From Prunella strophiata (Eukaryota > Chordata > Aves > Passeriformes > Prunellidae), in NCBI GenBank assembly GCA_036583965.1, contig JAZBQD010000033.1, positions 19,739,446 through 19,803,445 of the forward strand: a DNA stretch of 64,000 bases, written 5' to 3'. Position numbers and translations under genes: made by a program. The stretch's first letter is position 1. Each line of letters opens with the position of its first letter. The notes under the pieces were generated by a model, which saw only the letters and a program-made list of their open reading frames with translations, had not been told where the DNA came from and ran no database searches. Positions 12,169 through 24,187 of this stretch are shown piece after piece.

Positions 12169-12225
12169 CATCTCAGGATATTTTGAGCTGGAAGGGACCC
12201 CCAGGAGTCTGAGCAGCTCTGTAAA
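12169..12225 (-). mobile_element. short CR1 LINE 3'-end fragment
   Basis: TCTCAGGATATTTTGAGCTGGAAGGGACCCCCAGGAG matches the antisense CR1 tail type …GAGTTGGAAGGGACCCACAAGGATC… seen again at 40774. It is short and diverged. Confidence 0.6.
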
Positions 12226-12394
12226 ATCTCTGCAGGACTCACCAGAAGCATTCAGTTTCAAGTACTGGAGAACTTCTTAGGGAAAAGTTGTCCCCGTTTG
12301 ATTTTTCAGAGGAAAACTGCTGTGGTTTTTCTTGTGCTGTTGGGATTGTTTATCCTGTTCCTGGGGGGTGCTGGATCAGAGCTAATGGGTTTTT

Positions 12395-12460
12395 GGCAGT
12401 GTTGGGTTAATGTTTGGGCTCGATCTGAAAGGCTCTTTCCCCCCTGGATGTTTCCATGAG
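12395..12460 (+). mobile_element. short CR1 LINE 3'-end fragment
   Basis: GGCAGTGTTGGGTTAATGTTTGGGCTCGATCTGAAAGGCTCTTTCC corresponds to the sense CR1 tail and is close in type to the copy at 2239. It is followed by a decayed terminal octamer. It lies 170 bases from an oppositely oriented CR1 piece. Confidence 0.65.
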
Positions 12461-13651
12461 TCCATGCAGCCCAGCCCAGTATGATGAAATGAGCCGTGTG
12501 GCCCCAGTGGGGTGCAGGAGCAGAATCCCTTGAGCAGATGGGTGAGAGAAGCTCCTGTGGGGTGCCAGCTCTGCCTCTCACTGTCAGCACAGCAGACCTG
12601 GCCTGCCTGAGGACACAGTTCAGACCCCAGTTGTTTCCTTGCCTGCAGTGCACTCCCAGTGCCAGCAGGCAGGAGAGCTGCAGAGGCTCCCTTGGAAGGA
12701 GCCAGGTGTCTCCTCCACCTCAGGATCCTTCCCCTTCTGGGCTCTGGGACTCTGGAGTCAGACCTGGGGTTAACTGAGAAGAGACTTGCATGGTACATGT
12801 TAGAACATTTATTGATTTACTTATTCCACCTGGGAATTCCTTAGGCAGCCAGCAGGTTATTCCCAGTGCCCTGGGGGAGGCCCCATGAATTTGCAGCTCT
12901 GCTGCAGGCAGTGCATTCCCCAAAAGATGCCCTCGAAGCAAGGCTCAGGTTTTCCTTCCAGCCCTGGGAATGTATTAAAAACCTGGCTATCAAGAGGAGC
13001 AGAACTTGGGTGTCTTTCTTCTTCCTGTACAGGTTTGAGGTACAGTTTTAGGTGTTTCATAGAAAACGTTCTGCAGCAGCAGACTTTAGTGATGGCCCAA
13101 TCCAGCTGCACTACTGGGACATAAATCAGAATATCCCTATACAGCAGTTATTTGTAGCTAAGCCATGCAAGGCTATTTACTGCCCATCAGTGTTCAATAG
13201 AAAGCTGATTTTTATAACAGATCAGTGATTAATACCTGATCATAGGGCAAGGGCTGCTCTTGTCATCAAAATTGTGAAGACAAAATGAGGAGTCTTGATG
13301 GGGTCAATGGCTACCATAAGCCCATGCCTTTTGTGTAATGATCATTTTCTGTGAGGGTAATTAATGAACTGTTTAAGTTATGGAGGACATTGATATTATT
13401 GACACTGATGTATGAGCTGGATTTTTAATGGAGTAGATGTGCTGACTGTGGGAGTACTGTTGATAAATCAGACTTTAATTTTATGCATTCAGCTTGTGCT
13501 TAGAAGTATCCAGGTATTTTTAGAAGCCTGGGATGATTTACATATTCATTTGAAAATGTCTTTGTCAAACCAGCACTGGTGTTTGTGTTCGCGCCCTGCA
13601 CTTCCAGCTCCTCCTGGCACTGCAGGTGCACAGACACTGTCCTGCCCTCCA
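12461..13651. other. unique stretch, no gene seen; AT-rich part may be a conserved element
   Basis: No gene supported. 13130-13600 is free of recognisable repeats, AT-rich and dense in TAAT/ATTA homeodomain-type cores. That is how conserved non-coding elements often look, but conservation cannot be judged from one sequence. Confidence 0.4.
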
Positions 13652-13828
13652 GTCACAGGGACATGGAATTCAGCCTGGAAAAGTCCTCCAGGATCATCAG
13701 ATCCAGCCATGAACCCAGCACCACCACCCTGGTCACCACTAAACTATGCCCAGGTGCCACATCCATGTTTTTTTGCACATTCCCAGGGATGGTGACTCCA
13801 CCATTGCCCAGGGAAGTGAATGTTTGAG
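13652..13828 (-). mobile_element. CR1 LINE 3'-end fragment (second subfamily)
   Basis: It begins TCACAGGGACATGGAATTCAGCCTGGAAAAGTCCTCC, then GATCATCAGATCCAGCCATGAACCCAGCACCACC, CACTAAACTATG and CCCAGGGATGGTGACTCCACC. This matches the antisense CR1 subfamily whose tail reads …GGTTGGACTTGATGATCTTGGAGGTCTTTTCC on the sense strand. It differs from the GGCAGCC-containing copies such as 5959-6225. Confidence 0.88.
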
Positions 13829-13829
13829 A

Positions 13830-15621
13830 GAATAGGGGGGAGGCAAAAAAGCAGCCAGAGCCTGTGGATGCAGAGCCAAGAAATACCTTGGCAAAGTGAT
13901 GAAATGTTCTCTTGTCCTTGAGCTCCTGTACAGAGCCTCTGTCAGGTGAGCAGGAGGGGCAGCATCTTTTGGTTTTTGCAGCTGTACTGTACTGAGAAAA
14001 CTTGTTTTGCATTTCTCTGCTGCTGAAAAAAACCCCCACCAACGTGGAAAAAAAGTAAAAAAACCCCAAATTTGCTCTTCTGTCTGAAAAAAAAAAAAAA
14101 AAGAATTCATTTTGCTGTTATTTCAAAAGAAAAATGCTTCAGCTTTGTGCATAAATCCAAATGGGTGTTTTATTTGAAGTGTTCCATGTGTGATAAATAA
14201 CTTCTGTGCTTCTGTATGGCTGGGCTTAGTTATGGTGTTGAGATAAACCAAATCAGAAAATTAGTCTGCTGCAGACACAGAGAGAACATTACTTACAGTT
14301 GTAGCAAAACTCTCCTCAGCAGTTAGCCAAAATAGCCACCAACCTTGAATTGTTTTGGATCTGAACCCCTGGTAGCTGAGTGAGTTATGCAGACAGGAGA
14401 CACAGATCACAGGTGAAAAATCACATGCAGAGGTGCTACTGCCTTGGAAATAATGACCCTGTGCACAGAGTTTCAGTGGGAAATGAATCAGCCTGAAGGT
14501 GCTGTGGTTTATTTCCTAATTGCATTGAGTGATGGAGGATTATGAGACAAAATGGCCAGTGAGAGACTTTGGACATGTTATTACTGCTCAGGTTGGCACC
14601 TTGGCCAAAGGGGGGTGATGAAGGCATGGTTGTTTTCCTGGTGCTGCCTCTACCCTGTCTGCTGGCTCTGGACAAATTCCAGCCCCTCCTTCTCCCAGGA
14701 AACCCAACTGCAAGAAGGACAGGGACTCCACTTGCTGCAGGGAAGCACTTTGAGTCAGGCTTGATGAATTTTTGGTGACATAACTGACTAAAGATCTCCA
14801 GCAATATCATTATTGACTGGTCTGAGCATTAATTTGAGATGGAGGAGTTTTTCTGGTGCTGGGGGAGGTTTTCCAGCTGCAGTGCCTCTTGCCTTTAGCC
14901 CTGACACCAGCTCTGGCTGTGGCTGCAAATGCCCAAAAGCCATTTCCAAACACAAATGGATTTAAATACCTGAAGCTTTGCATTCAAATACTTGAAGCTG
15001 TTAGCCCACGACAAAAAGTAGTTCTAAGGACACCACTGCAATGGCATTTTCTGTGAAGCCACTCATAAATGGCCTTGAATAAGGCAGTTTTCCTGATGTA
15101 TAACTTCCACAATGCAAATGGAGAATTTGGCTCCCATGTTTCACTCTGTGACTCATCTTGGGAAGCGTCAAGACCTGTGATAAATCCTGCTGCAATGAAT
15201 TGTCCTCATCAGTTTTCTCTGTGTTGGAGTCAGTTTAGTCTTGGCTGGAGGTAAATTTCCATGGCTGATGGGAGGAGAATGGGCAGGATCTGATTCAGGA
15301 GTTGAGCATCTCTCTTTGCCCTCAGTGGTGCAGGAGACAGAACTGGGAGGGGCCCTGGCTAGACCAGCACTGGGGCAGCTCCAGGTGGAGCCCCAGAGGG
15401 GAAATCACTCTTTGACAAGGCTTTTTAGGGGGGATAACACTGTGCTCTGCTGCCCTAAGTATCAGACTGATGATTAAGGCACAGAATTACTGCAGGCAGA
15501 GAGTTTTTGTTTTTTACTTTTCTTCAAGTTTGTAAAATCATGCCTTAATTCTTTCACTGAAGTGAATGTTTATTAGGAATAGAGACATGCTTTGTGTGTT
15601 TGACATGGCCACAGCAAGGGC
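13830..15621. other. unique stretch, no gene seen
   Basis: It contains a 16-A run (14087-14102) preceded by short A-rich pieces, and otherwise only short conflicting frames. No poly(A)-linked SINE or gene body is recognisable next to the A run. Confidence 0.5.
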
Positions 15622-15680
15622 GTCAGAACTAGAGGATTTTTAAGATCCCTTCCAACCCCAGCTGTCCTGTGATTCCATGA
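15622..15680 (+). mobile_element. CR1 LINE terminal fragment
   Basis: CAGAACTAGAGGATTTTTAAGATCCCTTCCAACCCCAGCTGTCCTGTGATTCCATGA is the last ~60 bases of a sense CR1, including the diverged GATTCTATGA terminus. It sits about 250 bases from the LTR at 15941. Confidence 0.75.
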
Positions 15681-15934
15681 AGGTTGAGGTTCTGGCAGTG
15701 CTGTCACATAAATTACTGCTTGAGCTGTTGTGAACCCCTTTCCATCGCACAGACCTGAGCAGGGCTCTCAGTAAGCCATGTGAGTGGGGAGAGGCAGTTC
15801 CTCAGGTTCAGAACTCCCCCTTTTTTTTTGTAGGGGAAGCAATTTGTAGCAAACTTCAGTTCAGCTTCACCTCTCTTCTGTCTCTAGCACAGCAGTAAAG
15901 CTGGAAATGTGTGAGTGGGGCTCTCCTGGTCTTT

Positions 15935-16418
15935 GGTAACTGTTGGACAATACCCTTCTCTGAGCCAGAGATGGGGTAACTGAGAGGCATTTTAAAAACT
16001 TTTATTTCGTTTTCAGTCTCATGAGAAGGGTGAGACAATACATGTGTTATACTTCACAGTATCACAATCAGAAGCTGACTGGTTCTGAATTACCAAACAC
16101 TATAAGCATTTCTTGGCTATCAGCTTTTTGCCACACCATGCTGTAGGTGCCTTAAAGCCAATCATCTAAAACTACCCCTCGTGGGTCCTACTGCAATGCA
16201 TCTTTCATAGTTCTATTTCTCTAAGGTATCTAGTCTTATTTGTAAGGCCATTTTTTGAACCTTTTTTCTAGTCTGTTTCTCTCTTAACAATATCTGTCTT
16301 ATTCCGTGGCATTTCTAAGTCTGCATTTCTTATCTCAAAGTTTTCATACAGATGCATACAGTGTGGGTCTGCTGTCAGGCCTTGAGAACTTTCTACAAAT
16401 CCGTTTCCCACAGGTAAG
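15935..16418 (-). mobile_element. solo LTR of an avian endogenous retrovirus with target-site duplication
   Basis: The element proper is 15941-16412 (472 bp). On its sense (minus) strand it opens TGTGGGAAACGG and closes GTATTGTCCAACA, giving canonical TG…CA ends. It is bracketed by GGTAAC (15935-15940) and GGTAAG (16413-16418), a 6-bp duplication with one mismatch. Six bases is usual for alpha- and ERVK-like retroviruses. A poly(A) signal AATAAA lies on the minus strand about 60 bases before the 3' end (16001-16006), as expected for an LTR. No second LTR or gag, pol or env remnants flank it, so it is a solo LTR left by recombination. The exact family name would need a repeat library. Short frames inside it are not genes. 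Confidence 0.78.
16001..16006 (-). promoter_or_regulatory. poly(A) signal inside the solo LTR
   Basis: AATAAA on the minus strand, in the context GAAATAAAAGTTTTT, near the 3' end of the LTR. It may still work as a cryptic polyadenylation site for minus-strand transcripts. Confidence 0.6.
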
Positions 16419-19400
16419 AACCTTCTCTGACTTATGAAGTGTGGCAAGGATTCATGTAAATACTCCACACAAAATCACCTGTGCTTCTGGTGGTGTTTAT
16501 TGCATTTTCCATCCTTGTGTTTAGCAGCAGCACTGGCCTTTCCTGGCTCCAGAGGAAAATGCTCTGGAGCAGGGGTACCTGGCATCACTCTTACATATCC
16601 AGAGGTTTTTCTTACTTTGCTGTGCTCTGGGCTGATGGCAGCAGTTGCTGCTCACCTGAGCAGGCATGGTGAGCTCAGCCAGCAGCACAGGGAATGTTCC
16701 TCCTGGTGCCTGCTGTTCAGTGCAGCTGGGAGTGCTGGATCCTGGCACTGGCTGTGGTGGTGCCTTTGCCCATCAGCTCCTGCTGTGGCACTGGTGCTGC
16801 ACTGGGGGGAGGCACCTGGACACCTTTCCTTGGATTAAACACACAGGACAGGAGCTGAGCACCTGAGCCTGTCCCCAGGGCTCCCAAATCTCCTCCTGCT
16901 GCAGGGCTGGGGATGGGAGTGCTGCCTTGGCTCAGCACCTGCTCTTGCTGTGGGTTTGGCCAGCTTTGCATAATTGATGAGCAAGGACTTCCCACAGGGT
17001 GCAAGTGTCCTGTGGTGGCATCTGTCACCCGTGGCCCCTGCACCTGCCAGAGCCAAGGTGTTCTGGACCAGGAGTCTGAGAGGACAGCAGGGCTGATGTG
17101 CTTTTGGGGAGAGGTAATGACAGGAGCATGCAGAGATAAAGCTGCTCAGTGGGGGAACTTCTCCATGCTCTGGGTTTGGCTTTCAGCAGGGCAATGTCTG
17201 ATCCTGCTCCTGGTGAGAGCCAGGACTGGCTGCTCCAGGGAGCTGCCCCCAGGCATCATTCAGCTCAGCTTTGTGTGCCAGATTTACCACATGAACACTT
17301 GTTCTGGGTTACCTGATCTCCTTTACCCATCTCACTTTGTACAAGTTAATTTTCTTAAAGCAGCTGCCTTCTGAATGTAGGATATTTGGACTCTAACCTG
17401 CATTGTACAGCTCCAGGTTATAAAAAATGATCTATGCATCACCAGACTCTTAATTGTTAATTACTGTGTGGAAAAAATGTCATGAACTTCTGGAAAATGG
17501 GATATTAATTATTGTAATAATTGGGTCTTATTGTAAGTGTAGTGTGGTGAGTGATAAATGGTGTTTCTGTATATCAATGTCATATCAAGATTACTTTTAT
17601 CCTTTAGTTCCAACTGTCTTGTGTTTTAAATTATTCTAAAAGAAGTGTATTTAATATCTAGAGCTGGCAGCAAGGATTCACCTTTTCATTATTTCACTGT
17701 CTCTGCTGTTTATCAGCCTTTGTGTGCTGCTTTGATGGCTTTGGCACTTGCCTGGGGAAGGAGCTGTGGAACAGAGAACATTTCTGGTCCCATGGAGTTG
17801 AGAGTCACCCCCCAACACCAGGAATGTCCCCAGCAGTGCTGCACAAGGGCTGGGTGTTGTCCCCTCAGTGAGAGGCAGCCCAGAGTGATCTGGTGGCATT
17901 TTGAAAAGGTTCTGCTAAATCCTCTCAGTGCAGATTCCAGCTAGAGCTGGGCTTGGAGCAAAGCCAGGCTCTGACCTTTCCTGAATTTGGAAATGTGTGT
18001 TTGAGGGCTCAGTTTTGTGGCTTGTGTGGGAATGACAGTCCAGCGTGAGCTCTGACTTTTTCTAGTGCAGTTCCCACAAAAGAACATTGCAGTACTGGAG
18101 CCTTGTCTGAAAGTAGCCCAAAAAAGCTGATCTGAGCTGTCCCCTCTGAAACAAGCTTCCTCGAGGAAGCTCCTGGTAATAAATTCAGACATATGCTGGG
18201 TTCTTTCTGCAGTGGTGGTTTTAGCTCCAAGTGCCCAGAAGAAGAGGTTCCCTTTCCTCCTGAAGGAACAGGCTTCCAGCAGCTTGGTGCTGGCTCAGGT
18301 GACACAGAAATTCCCCACCTTTAGTTCAGCTGGCTGGTTTGCTCTGTGGAGTACTTGGTTAAAGTCTAAAGTGGTTTTGCTGCCATCTTATTTTCCTGAG
18401 CTTTGAGTAAATAAGTGTTGCCACCAAACCCCACTGCCAGCCCCATCTGGAGCCCCATTTTGGGCAGGCATGAGCAGGGTGTGGTGTCCCCAGAGCTCCT
18501 CTGAGCACACAAACACCCTGATGCTGTGTAGCACATCCAGGTGGTTTTTTTGTTTCTTTTTTTTGTTTTCACACCAAAGTTTCACAGGACGGAAGCCATG
18601 GGAGTTTGTGGCTGTGCCACTTGCCATGTTTTCCTGGAGCCAGCTGCCTTGGGGCATGTGTTGAGCAGGAATTCTTTGCAGCATTTCTCAAGCCCCTTGT
18701 GCCAGTTTTCCATGTGAACTGTTTGCATTGTTCCTCTCTGGTCTGCAGCCATGTGAGCAGGTGTGGCAGCAGAAATCCACAGGATGGAGTGGTCAAGGTG
18801 GTTTGGTGACAGCCAAAGATGAGGCACAAACAGCATTTAAGAAGAGATCCAGCTGGCTGGAATCCAAATGTGTTTCCAAATTGCACAGAGAATTGTGGCT
18901 CAGCAATGCCTGTGAGTGGAAGAAGGGAATGGAATGAGAAAGGAGCAGAAATGAGTTTGAAAGGTGATATTTGCCAGAGAGTTTGAGGCTGTCATTTCTG
19001 TAATTTGTAGAATAATGCAGATTTTTGCTGTCCTTTGACCTTATACACATAATTCAGCTGCTCTGTAGGTTATGATGAACTATCTGAGAGTAAACTTGTT
19101 GCACTGGGAATGGAGAAGTAAGGGCAGTGTAACTTATGTAGTTCCTGTACATTAGATATTGAAAGTCTTTCCCTTATTAAGTGGCAGGATCTTTACTAAT
19201 GCTTGTACCTAATGACATAATTTGAGCTCCCCCCAATATCTTCAGTGTCCATCAGTATCCAAGTACTGAAGTTTCTCCTTCAAGCTTTTCACTCCTGCAC
19301 AACTGACTGAGCTGTCTCTGGAAACATCTGGACCAGAACATCCTGGTTTTGGTATCTTTGGGAAGTGTCTCAGGTGGAAAAGTGTCCCTGAATTCTCCTG

Positions 19401-20639
19401 TGTTGTCTGTGCAGTCTGATGGGATCCTGAGCTGCGATGCAGCTTGTCCTGGCTCTGTCCTGACAAAGTCCATCTTGCACAAATTCCACAGAGAAGATAT
19501 ATTCAAGCTCAGTCTGTTGTTTTCAGAATAAGAGAATCTGTGAATTTCTGTTTAGAATTTGGAGATCAGAAAGGCAGCAGTGTGATTTAACCCCTTCCAT
19601 GCTCCCTGAAGTGCTGGCAGGGCTTTGGATTTGTAGCCATAGGGAAACCTGCAGGCCCTGCTGCCTCTACAATGTTCTTTTTTGTGGTTTTTTTTTTTCC
19701 TCTGAGCCCTCTGTAGAGGTTGTAATGTGGCACTTGAACAGCAGATAGATGAGAAATACAAGAAAGCATTGAGAGGGATGAAAATCATCATGGCTAGGTA
19801 CTTATTTGTTCAGATTATTGTTTGCATAGATGCAAAAAATGAACCTTTAAATACTGGAAATTTAAGATCAACAGCTAATAGAATATCTTGTCTCTTTCCT
19901 TAAAATGAATTCTATAGTGTTATTGACTACCTGACAAACAGTGATGAATGCAGTCCCTTTGCTGCTTTCTCTTCAGGGTAAAGGCAATTAAGCACTATTA
20001 TATGTTAGAATTTAACATTGCTCTGTGTGGGGATTCATTTGTGCACATTGAAATGAAAGCAGAAACGATCAACAAACATCAGTGTAATGACGTGTTCTAA
20101 CCTTGATAAGGAAATTATGCCTTGTCTCTAATGGGCTGTGGGAATTTCAGGGAGCTGTTTGCCTATGAATGATCTTACTCAGAGGATGTGAAAGCAGTGC
20201 ACTCATCTCCTCACACACCCTCAGCCATCACCTGCAGCTCTGAATTAACTTACAAGGCACAAACAAAACGTTTCAAGTCTTCTACAAGCTTAATTTTTAA
20301 GTTTAAATGTCAAGAATGAAATCATCCAACTTAATAACATTGTAGGTGTGTGTGACAAGGCACCTTTCACAAAGAGCATGGAAAACAAGCTCTCAAACTG
20401 TGCCATCCCCATTCTGTGGAAGTGACAAAAAGAGTGCATCCTGCTTTTTCAGTTGTTTACAGGAACCCACCACAGCCTCTCCATTTGCTGTAAATGCTTG
20501 GAACAAGTGTTGGGAGCAGGTGAAGAAAGTCATGATGGAGATTGCTGGAACTGAATTGGAGTTGGAATAACTTGGAATTGCTTTTGAAGTGCTAAAACTT
20601 TGTAAAGGGGTTGTGAAAGAATGGAATATCTCTACTGAA
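16419..20639. other. unique stretch, no gene seen
   Basis: Only short overlapping frames. The GC-richer parts (16500-17250, 17700-17950) have more open frames simply because stops are rarer there. No convincing exon with splice sites was found. Confidence 0.5.
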
Positions 20640-21265
20640 GTGGTGTTGGTAGTTTTATTTTTATTAACAATACACAGTACTTCATTATTAAGCTTAAAAC
20701 CTTCTACTATCATGCTAAGAATATTTTTCTGCAGTCTCAAGGTCTGTCTTAGCCAAGCCTAAAACTCAAGCTATTGTTTCATGTCCTTGCTTGTTGTACT
20801 GTTGTAACTTTTCTACTTTCAGACTTTGCAGCTGTAGCTAGTTCTAAGTTTTCTGTTCTTTCTGTTTCTGAGGCCTGCTTTTGCAGCTTTCTGCAAGTCT
20901 TCTTACCTTTACTGTTTCCCACATTAAGTCATTGGGACATATTTGAAAATTCACCAGTAATTTTTTCATGAGCTTCTATTGGAATGTTCTCATCTCTGTA
21001 CAGATTTGGAGTCACTAAACATAAGCTTCCCAAGGCTCCATCAGTCCTTTTAAAAATCCCAATTTTAGTGAATACTTGCTGGTCTCTTCTTCTATAGACT
21101 GAACTGGGGGTACCTGCTGCTAAACCTGACCTGGAGAATGGGGCAGATTTTTCTGTGGTGAGACCTTCCCTTGATGTTTGTTCAGGTGAAGCTTTCTGCT
21201 GTTTTTCTTGGCTTTTCAAGTTGCTGTCATCATTTGAGAAATTGGAATAAAACTACTATAGTGCT
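20640..21265 (-). other. unexplained minus-strand coding-like stretch, possibly retro-derived
   Basis: Read on the minus strand, a 96-codon frame (21219-20929) is rich in Lys, Glu, Ser and Gln. It can be extended upstream without a stop by about ten codons. After a single stop the same frame stays open for another ~50 codons (LNVGNSKGKKTCRKLQKQAS…). A strong donor-like AAAG/GTAAGA lies just after the first stop. Further downstream on that strand comes TTGTTAATAAAAATAAAACTACC, with AATAAA signals, near 20655. Upstream, another frame reads LLEKITEMLKHYSSF. This layout suits a decayed 3' gene or retroviral piece, or an LTR with its flank, but I do not recognise the protein and chance remains possible. 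Confidence 0.3.
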
Positions 21266-23598
21266 TCAGCATTTCTGTAATTTTCTCCAGCAGTTAGTAG
21301 TGATGTCAGTGTAATTTTCCCAGCTTAGAGTTACATTCAGTGAAATGATAAAATCAAGCTGTGTTAGAATGTTTAGCTGTGAGTGGAAAAGTGGAGACAA
21401 ATCTTCCCACTCTGTGAACATTTTATACCATATTACTTCATAAAATTTTTAGTGGAGTCTCCTCTTTGTCTTAGTCTGAATTATCTAAAACTGGGTATGG
21501 CCTGGGAAATTGAATGTATCTGTAATGGTGTCAATTTATTCAATTTACAGCCAATCTTTATTCTCTTAGCACCTAAAGCAGGGACTAATTTAATCCAGTA
21601 ACTGCCTTTTAACCTTCCACTGATTGCCAGGAAAGGAGGATGGGCAGCTTCAATGCTTCCAACATGGAAATTTCCATGTATAATATCCCAAACATATGAG
21701 TCTCTGTTTCAGGTTAAAAAACTCCAAGCCACCACTAATGGGCAGGTTCCTAACTCCTCAGTGCAGCTCAGATAATTGTAACAATGAGGATGCAGCAGGA
21801 AAAGCTTCAGTTGCCCCAGGAAAGACCAAGAGCTTTCAGCAGAGCTGGCACATTCTGTGCTGATGTTGCCATGGGAATCACCATGTCCTTGCTGCTGTCG
21901 TGGGCAAGAGCACCAGTGAGGTTTAAGTTAAAATTGCTGGTTTTGTGTAGGAATTGCACCTCTTGATGGTGGCCCAGCTTCTACATCCTGATAAAGAGCA
22001 GGGCAGGCTCCCAGCACCCAGAAATACCCTGTCCCCTGCCACCTCTGCACAGGAGTTTGCTGCCCCTGCATGGGGGTCTGCCTGGTGTTGGCTCAGCCTG
22101 AGGAGCTGGTGCTCACCTGAGGAAGGAATGTCCTGAAGGGGCTGCACTGGAGTCCACCTGGAGCTGCACAGGTGGCTCTGGGCACTTTGTACAGCACAGA
22201 CTTTGTTCAGCCTGCAAGCACAGAGATGTTTCCAAGCACAGAGATGTTTCCAAGCACAGAGATGTGCTTCTCCTGCCAGCTCTGCTGTCCTGGGATCAGC
22301 AGGGATCCAATGCCAGGATTTGCAAGGTCCAGGCTGGGGCTCTGGAGTCTTTATCCACCAGAGCTGCCTTCCATGGGGAGAGGTTTGTTTGGGAATTCAT
22401 TGCTCCAGGTAGCAGTGATCCATCAAAATCACTTCACAAACTGAAGTGACTGCTCAGGTGGGGACTGTTGATTTATTGTAAAAGGAAAGGAATCTTAAAT
22501 TTCAATATCTATGTAAAGAAGCCTCTAGAGTATCATCCATGTTTGATCTTTGAGCTCAGCTGTTTCCATGAGTGGAATGTTATTGCTTTTGTAATGTCAG
22601 AGTACTATAAAATTGGGCTCTTGATGGATGAGCATCCAAAAGGATGCTCTTCCTCCAGCTCTGCACCTATTGAATATAAACTTCAGTGTTGTGTTGGTTT
22701 ACAGAGTTGAAGGTATTAAATTTCTTACACATGCTAAGAGCTGACCCCTGAGAAGGCAAAGCTGTTTAAGCAATTAATACATTGAGTGCCAGATAAATGT
22801 TATCATCATTTCATTTGCTTGTGCCAGTATCACTCATTGGGTGTTGTTTAAATTTCACTGGCAGCTCAAGCACAGCTAAAAATAAATTCATTTGTTTATA
22901 GACTTCTTTGACAACAACCAAATAAACCCACATTGTGTTGTTTTGAACAGAAGGCACAAAGCCAGCTGAGTGCTCCCTTTGAGTGTGGCTGAAGCGTGCT
23001 GGTAGGTGGCTGAGGTTGGTCCTACACCTGCTTTTTCCCTCCCACTCCTCTTTTATTTCCATTGAAACCTTTTTTCAAGGGCAGTGTGCTCTTGCTGAAG
23101 TACAGGTGTTCATTTGCAGTGTGAACTGAGGCCCTGTTTTGGGCTAATGGGGCAGAGCAAAAAGAGACTAAAAAGTGGCAGCAGGGGAACTGTTAATGCT
23201 TGGGGCTGGAGCTGCAGGGCAGAGATCCTGAGTCCTTGAGGGCATGTCCATAAATCAAAGGGAACTTGGACAAGTTCAGCAGTGTTCCAGAGGTCACCTG
23301 GACTTCCTGGCAGGGGGAGCAGTGAGAACCTTCACGTTATTTCAGCTCAAGGACAGCAGGAGGTGAAGGAAGATAAGGAGGAGGACAAATGACATCAGCT
23401 GTGGTATCTCCAGTTGTGAGATACTGGGGTTTGGATGTCCTGGAGCTGCAGAGCTCTGGAATGAACAAATGCTTCTTGGAAGAAGGGGAAATGCTGAGAC
23501 AAAATGTGTTGGCAGTAAAAATAATTCTGAGAAGGTCGCTGTGGGAATAGCCTGAGTTGCTGTAGGAACTGGGCTTCTGTGCCTCTCCCTCTGAGGGA
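21266..23598. other. unique stretch, no gene seen
   Basis: No supported gene. The one notable item is the 18-bp tandem repeat at 22216-22267, listed separately. Confidence 0.5.
22216..22267. repeat. 18-bp tandem repeat, about 2.9 copies
   Basis: AAGCACAGAGATGTTTCC is repeated twice perfectly (22216-22251) and a third time as AAGCACAGAGATGTGC. The high identity suggests a recent, possibly polymorphic minisatellite. Confidence 0.92.
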
Positions 23599-23940
23599 TG
23601 TGTCAGGAAAATGAATCCACAAACATCAGAGGTTTATGTCCAAAAAGGAGACAGAGGAGTCCTTTTACTTTATTCAAATAAAGGGAGAGTCCATGGGGCA
23701 TTCCCTTGGGGTCTCTCAGATTTTTGGAGGACGCAGCCTCCTTTTTATCCCAATTTCCCAGCTGCATTGCCCTTCTCTCTTTCCCCATTGCCTGAGGTAC
23801 TTGAGAGGTGCAGACTTCCCAAAACACCTGATACCAGAGATTACCCTCTAATGTATAACCCTCCCCTTTAATTTTTAATTCTTATGGAATTTAGGGGTTT
23901 TCCCCATTGTTGCTTTCATCTTTCAATGTCCAATTTAATT
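23599..23940 (-). mobile_element. compact avian ERV LTR (solo or truncated)
   Basis: On the minus strand the order is typical of an LTR. A GGGATAAAAAGGAGG TATA-type box lies at 23741-23750. About 70 bases later comes TTTGAATAAAGTAAAAGG with AATAAA at 23669-23674. A short U5-like end follows, finishing CCTGACACA at about 23599. Upstream of the TATA box lies AT/GC-mixed U3-like sequence out to about 23940. The 3' end is plausible, but the 5' boundary is uncertain and no matching target duplication was found. No internal retroviral genes are next to it. I recognise it as an LTR from its layout and style, not from a library match. Confidence 0.6.
23741..23750 (-). promoter_or_regulatory. TATA-like box of the LTR
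   Basis: GGATAAAAAG on the minus strand, 70 bases upstream of an AATAAA signal. The spacing fits a short R region. Confidence 0.5.
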
Positions 23941-24187
23941 TATCAGCAAACCTAGAGTTTATTTGTAAAGACAAATCCATCATTCCTCTCAGCAGTATGG
24001 AGAAGCTCCTGCCCAAGGTGGCAGCTGAGCCCGTGTGCCCTGCTCAGCCCTGCCCTCTGCTCGCTGTGCCAGGGGGGCAGACAGAGCTGCAAGCCCCTCT
24101 CTTAGGGGCAAGCATGGCTTGGATGCTCTCAGCTGGGTTCTTGTGGCTGTGGTGGAGCAGATGGTGAGATAATGCCTAATGAAACCA

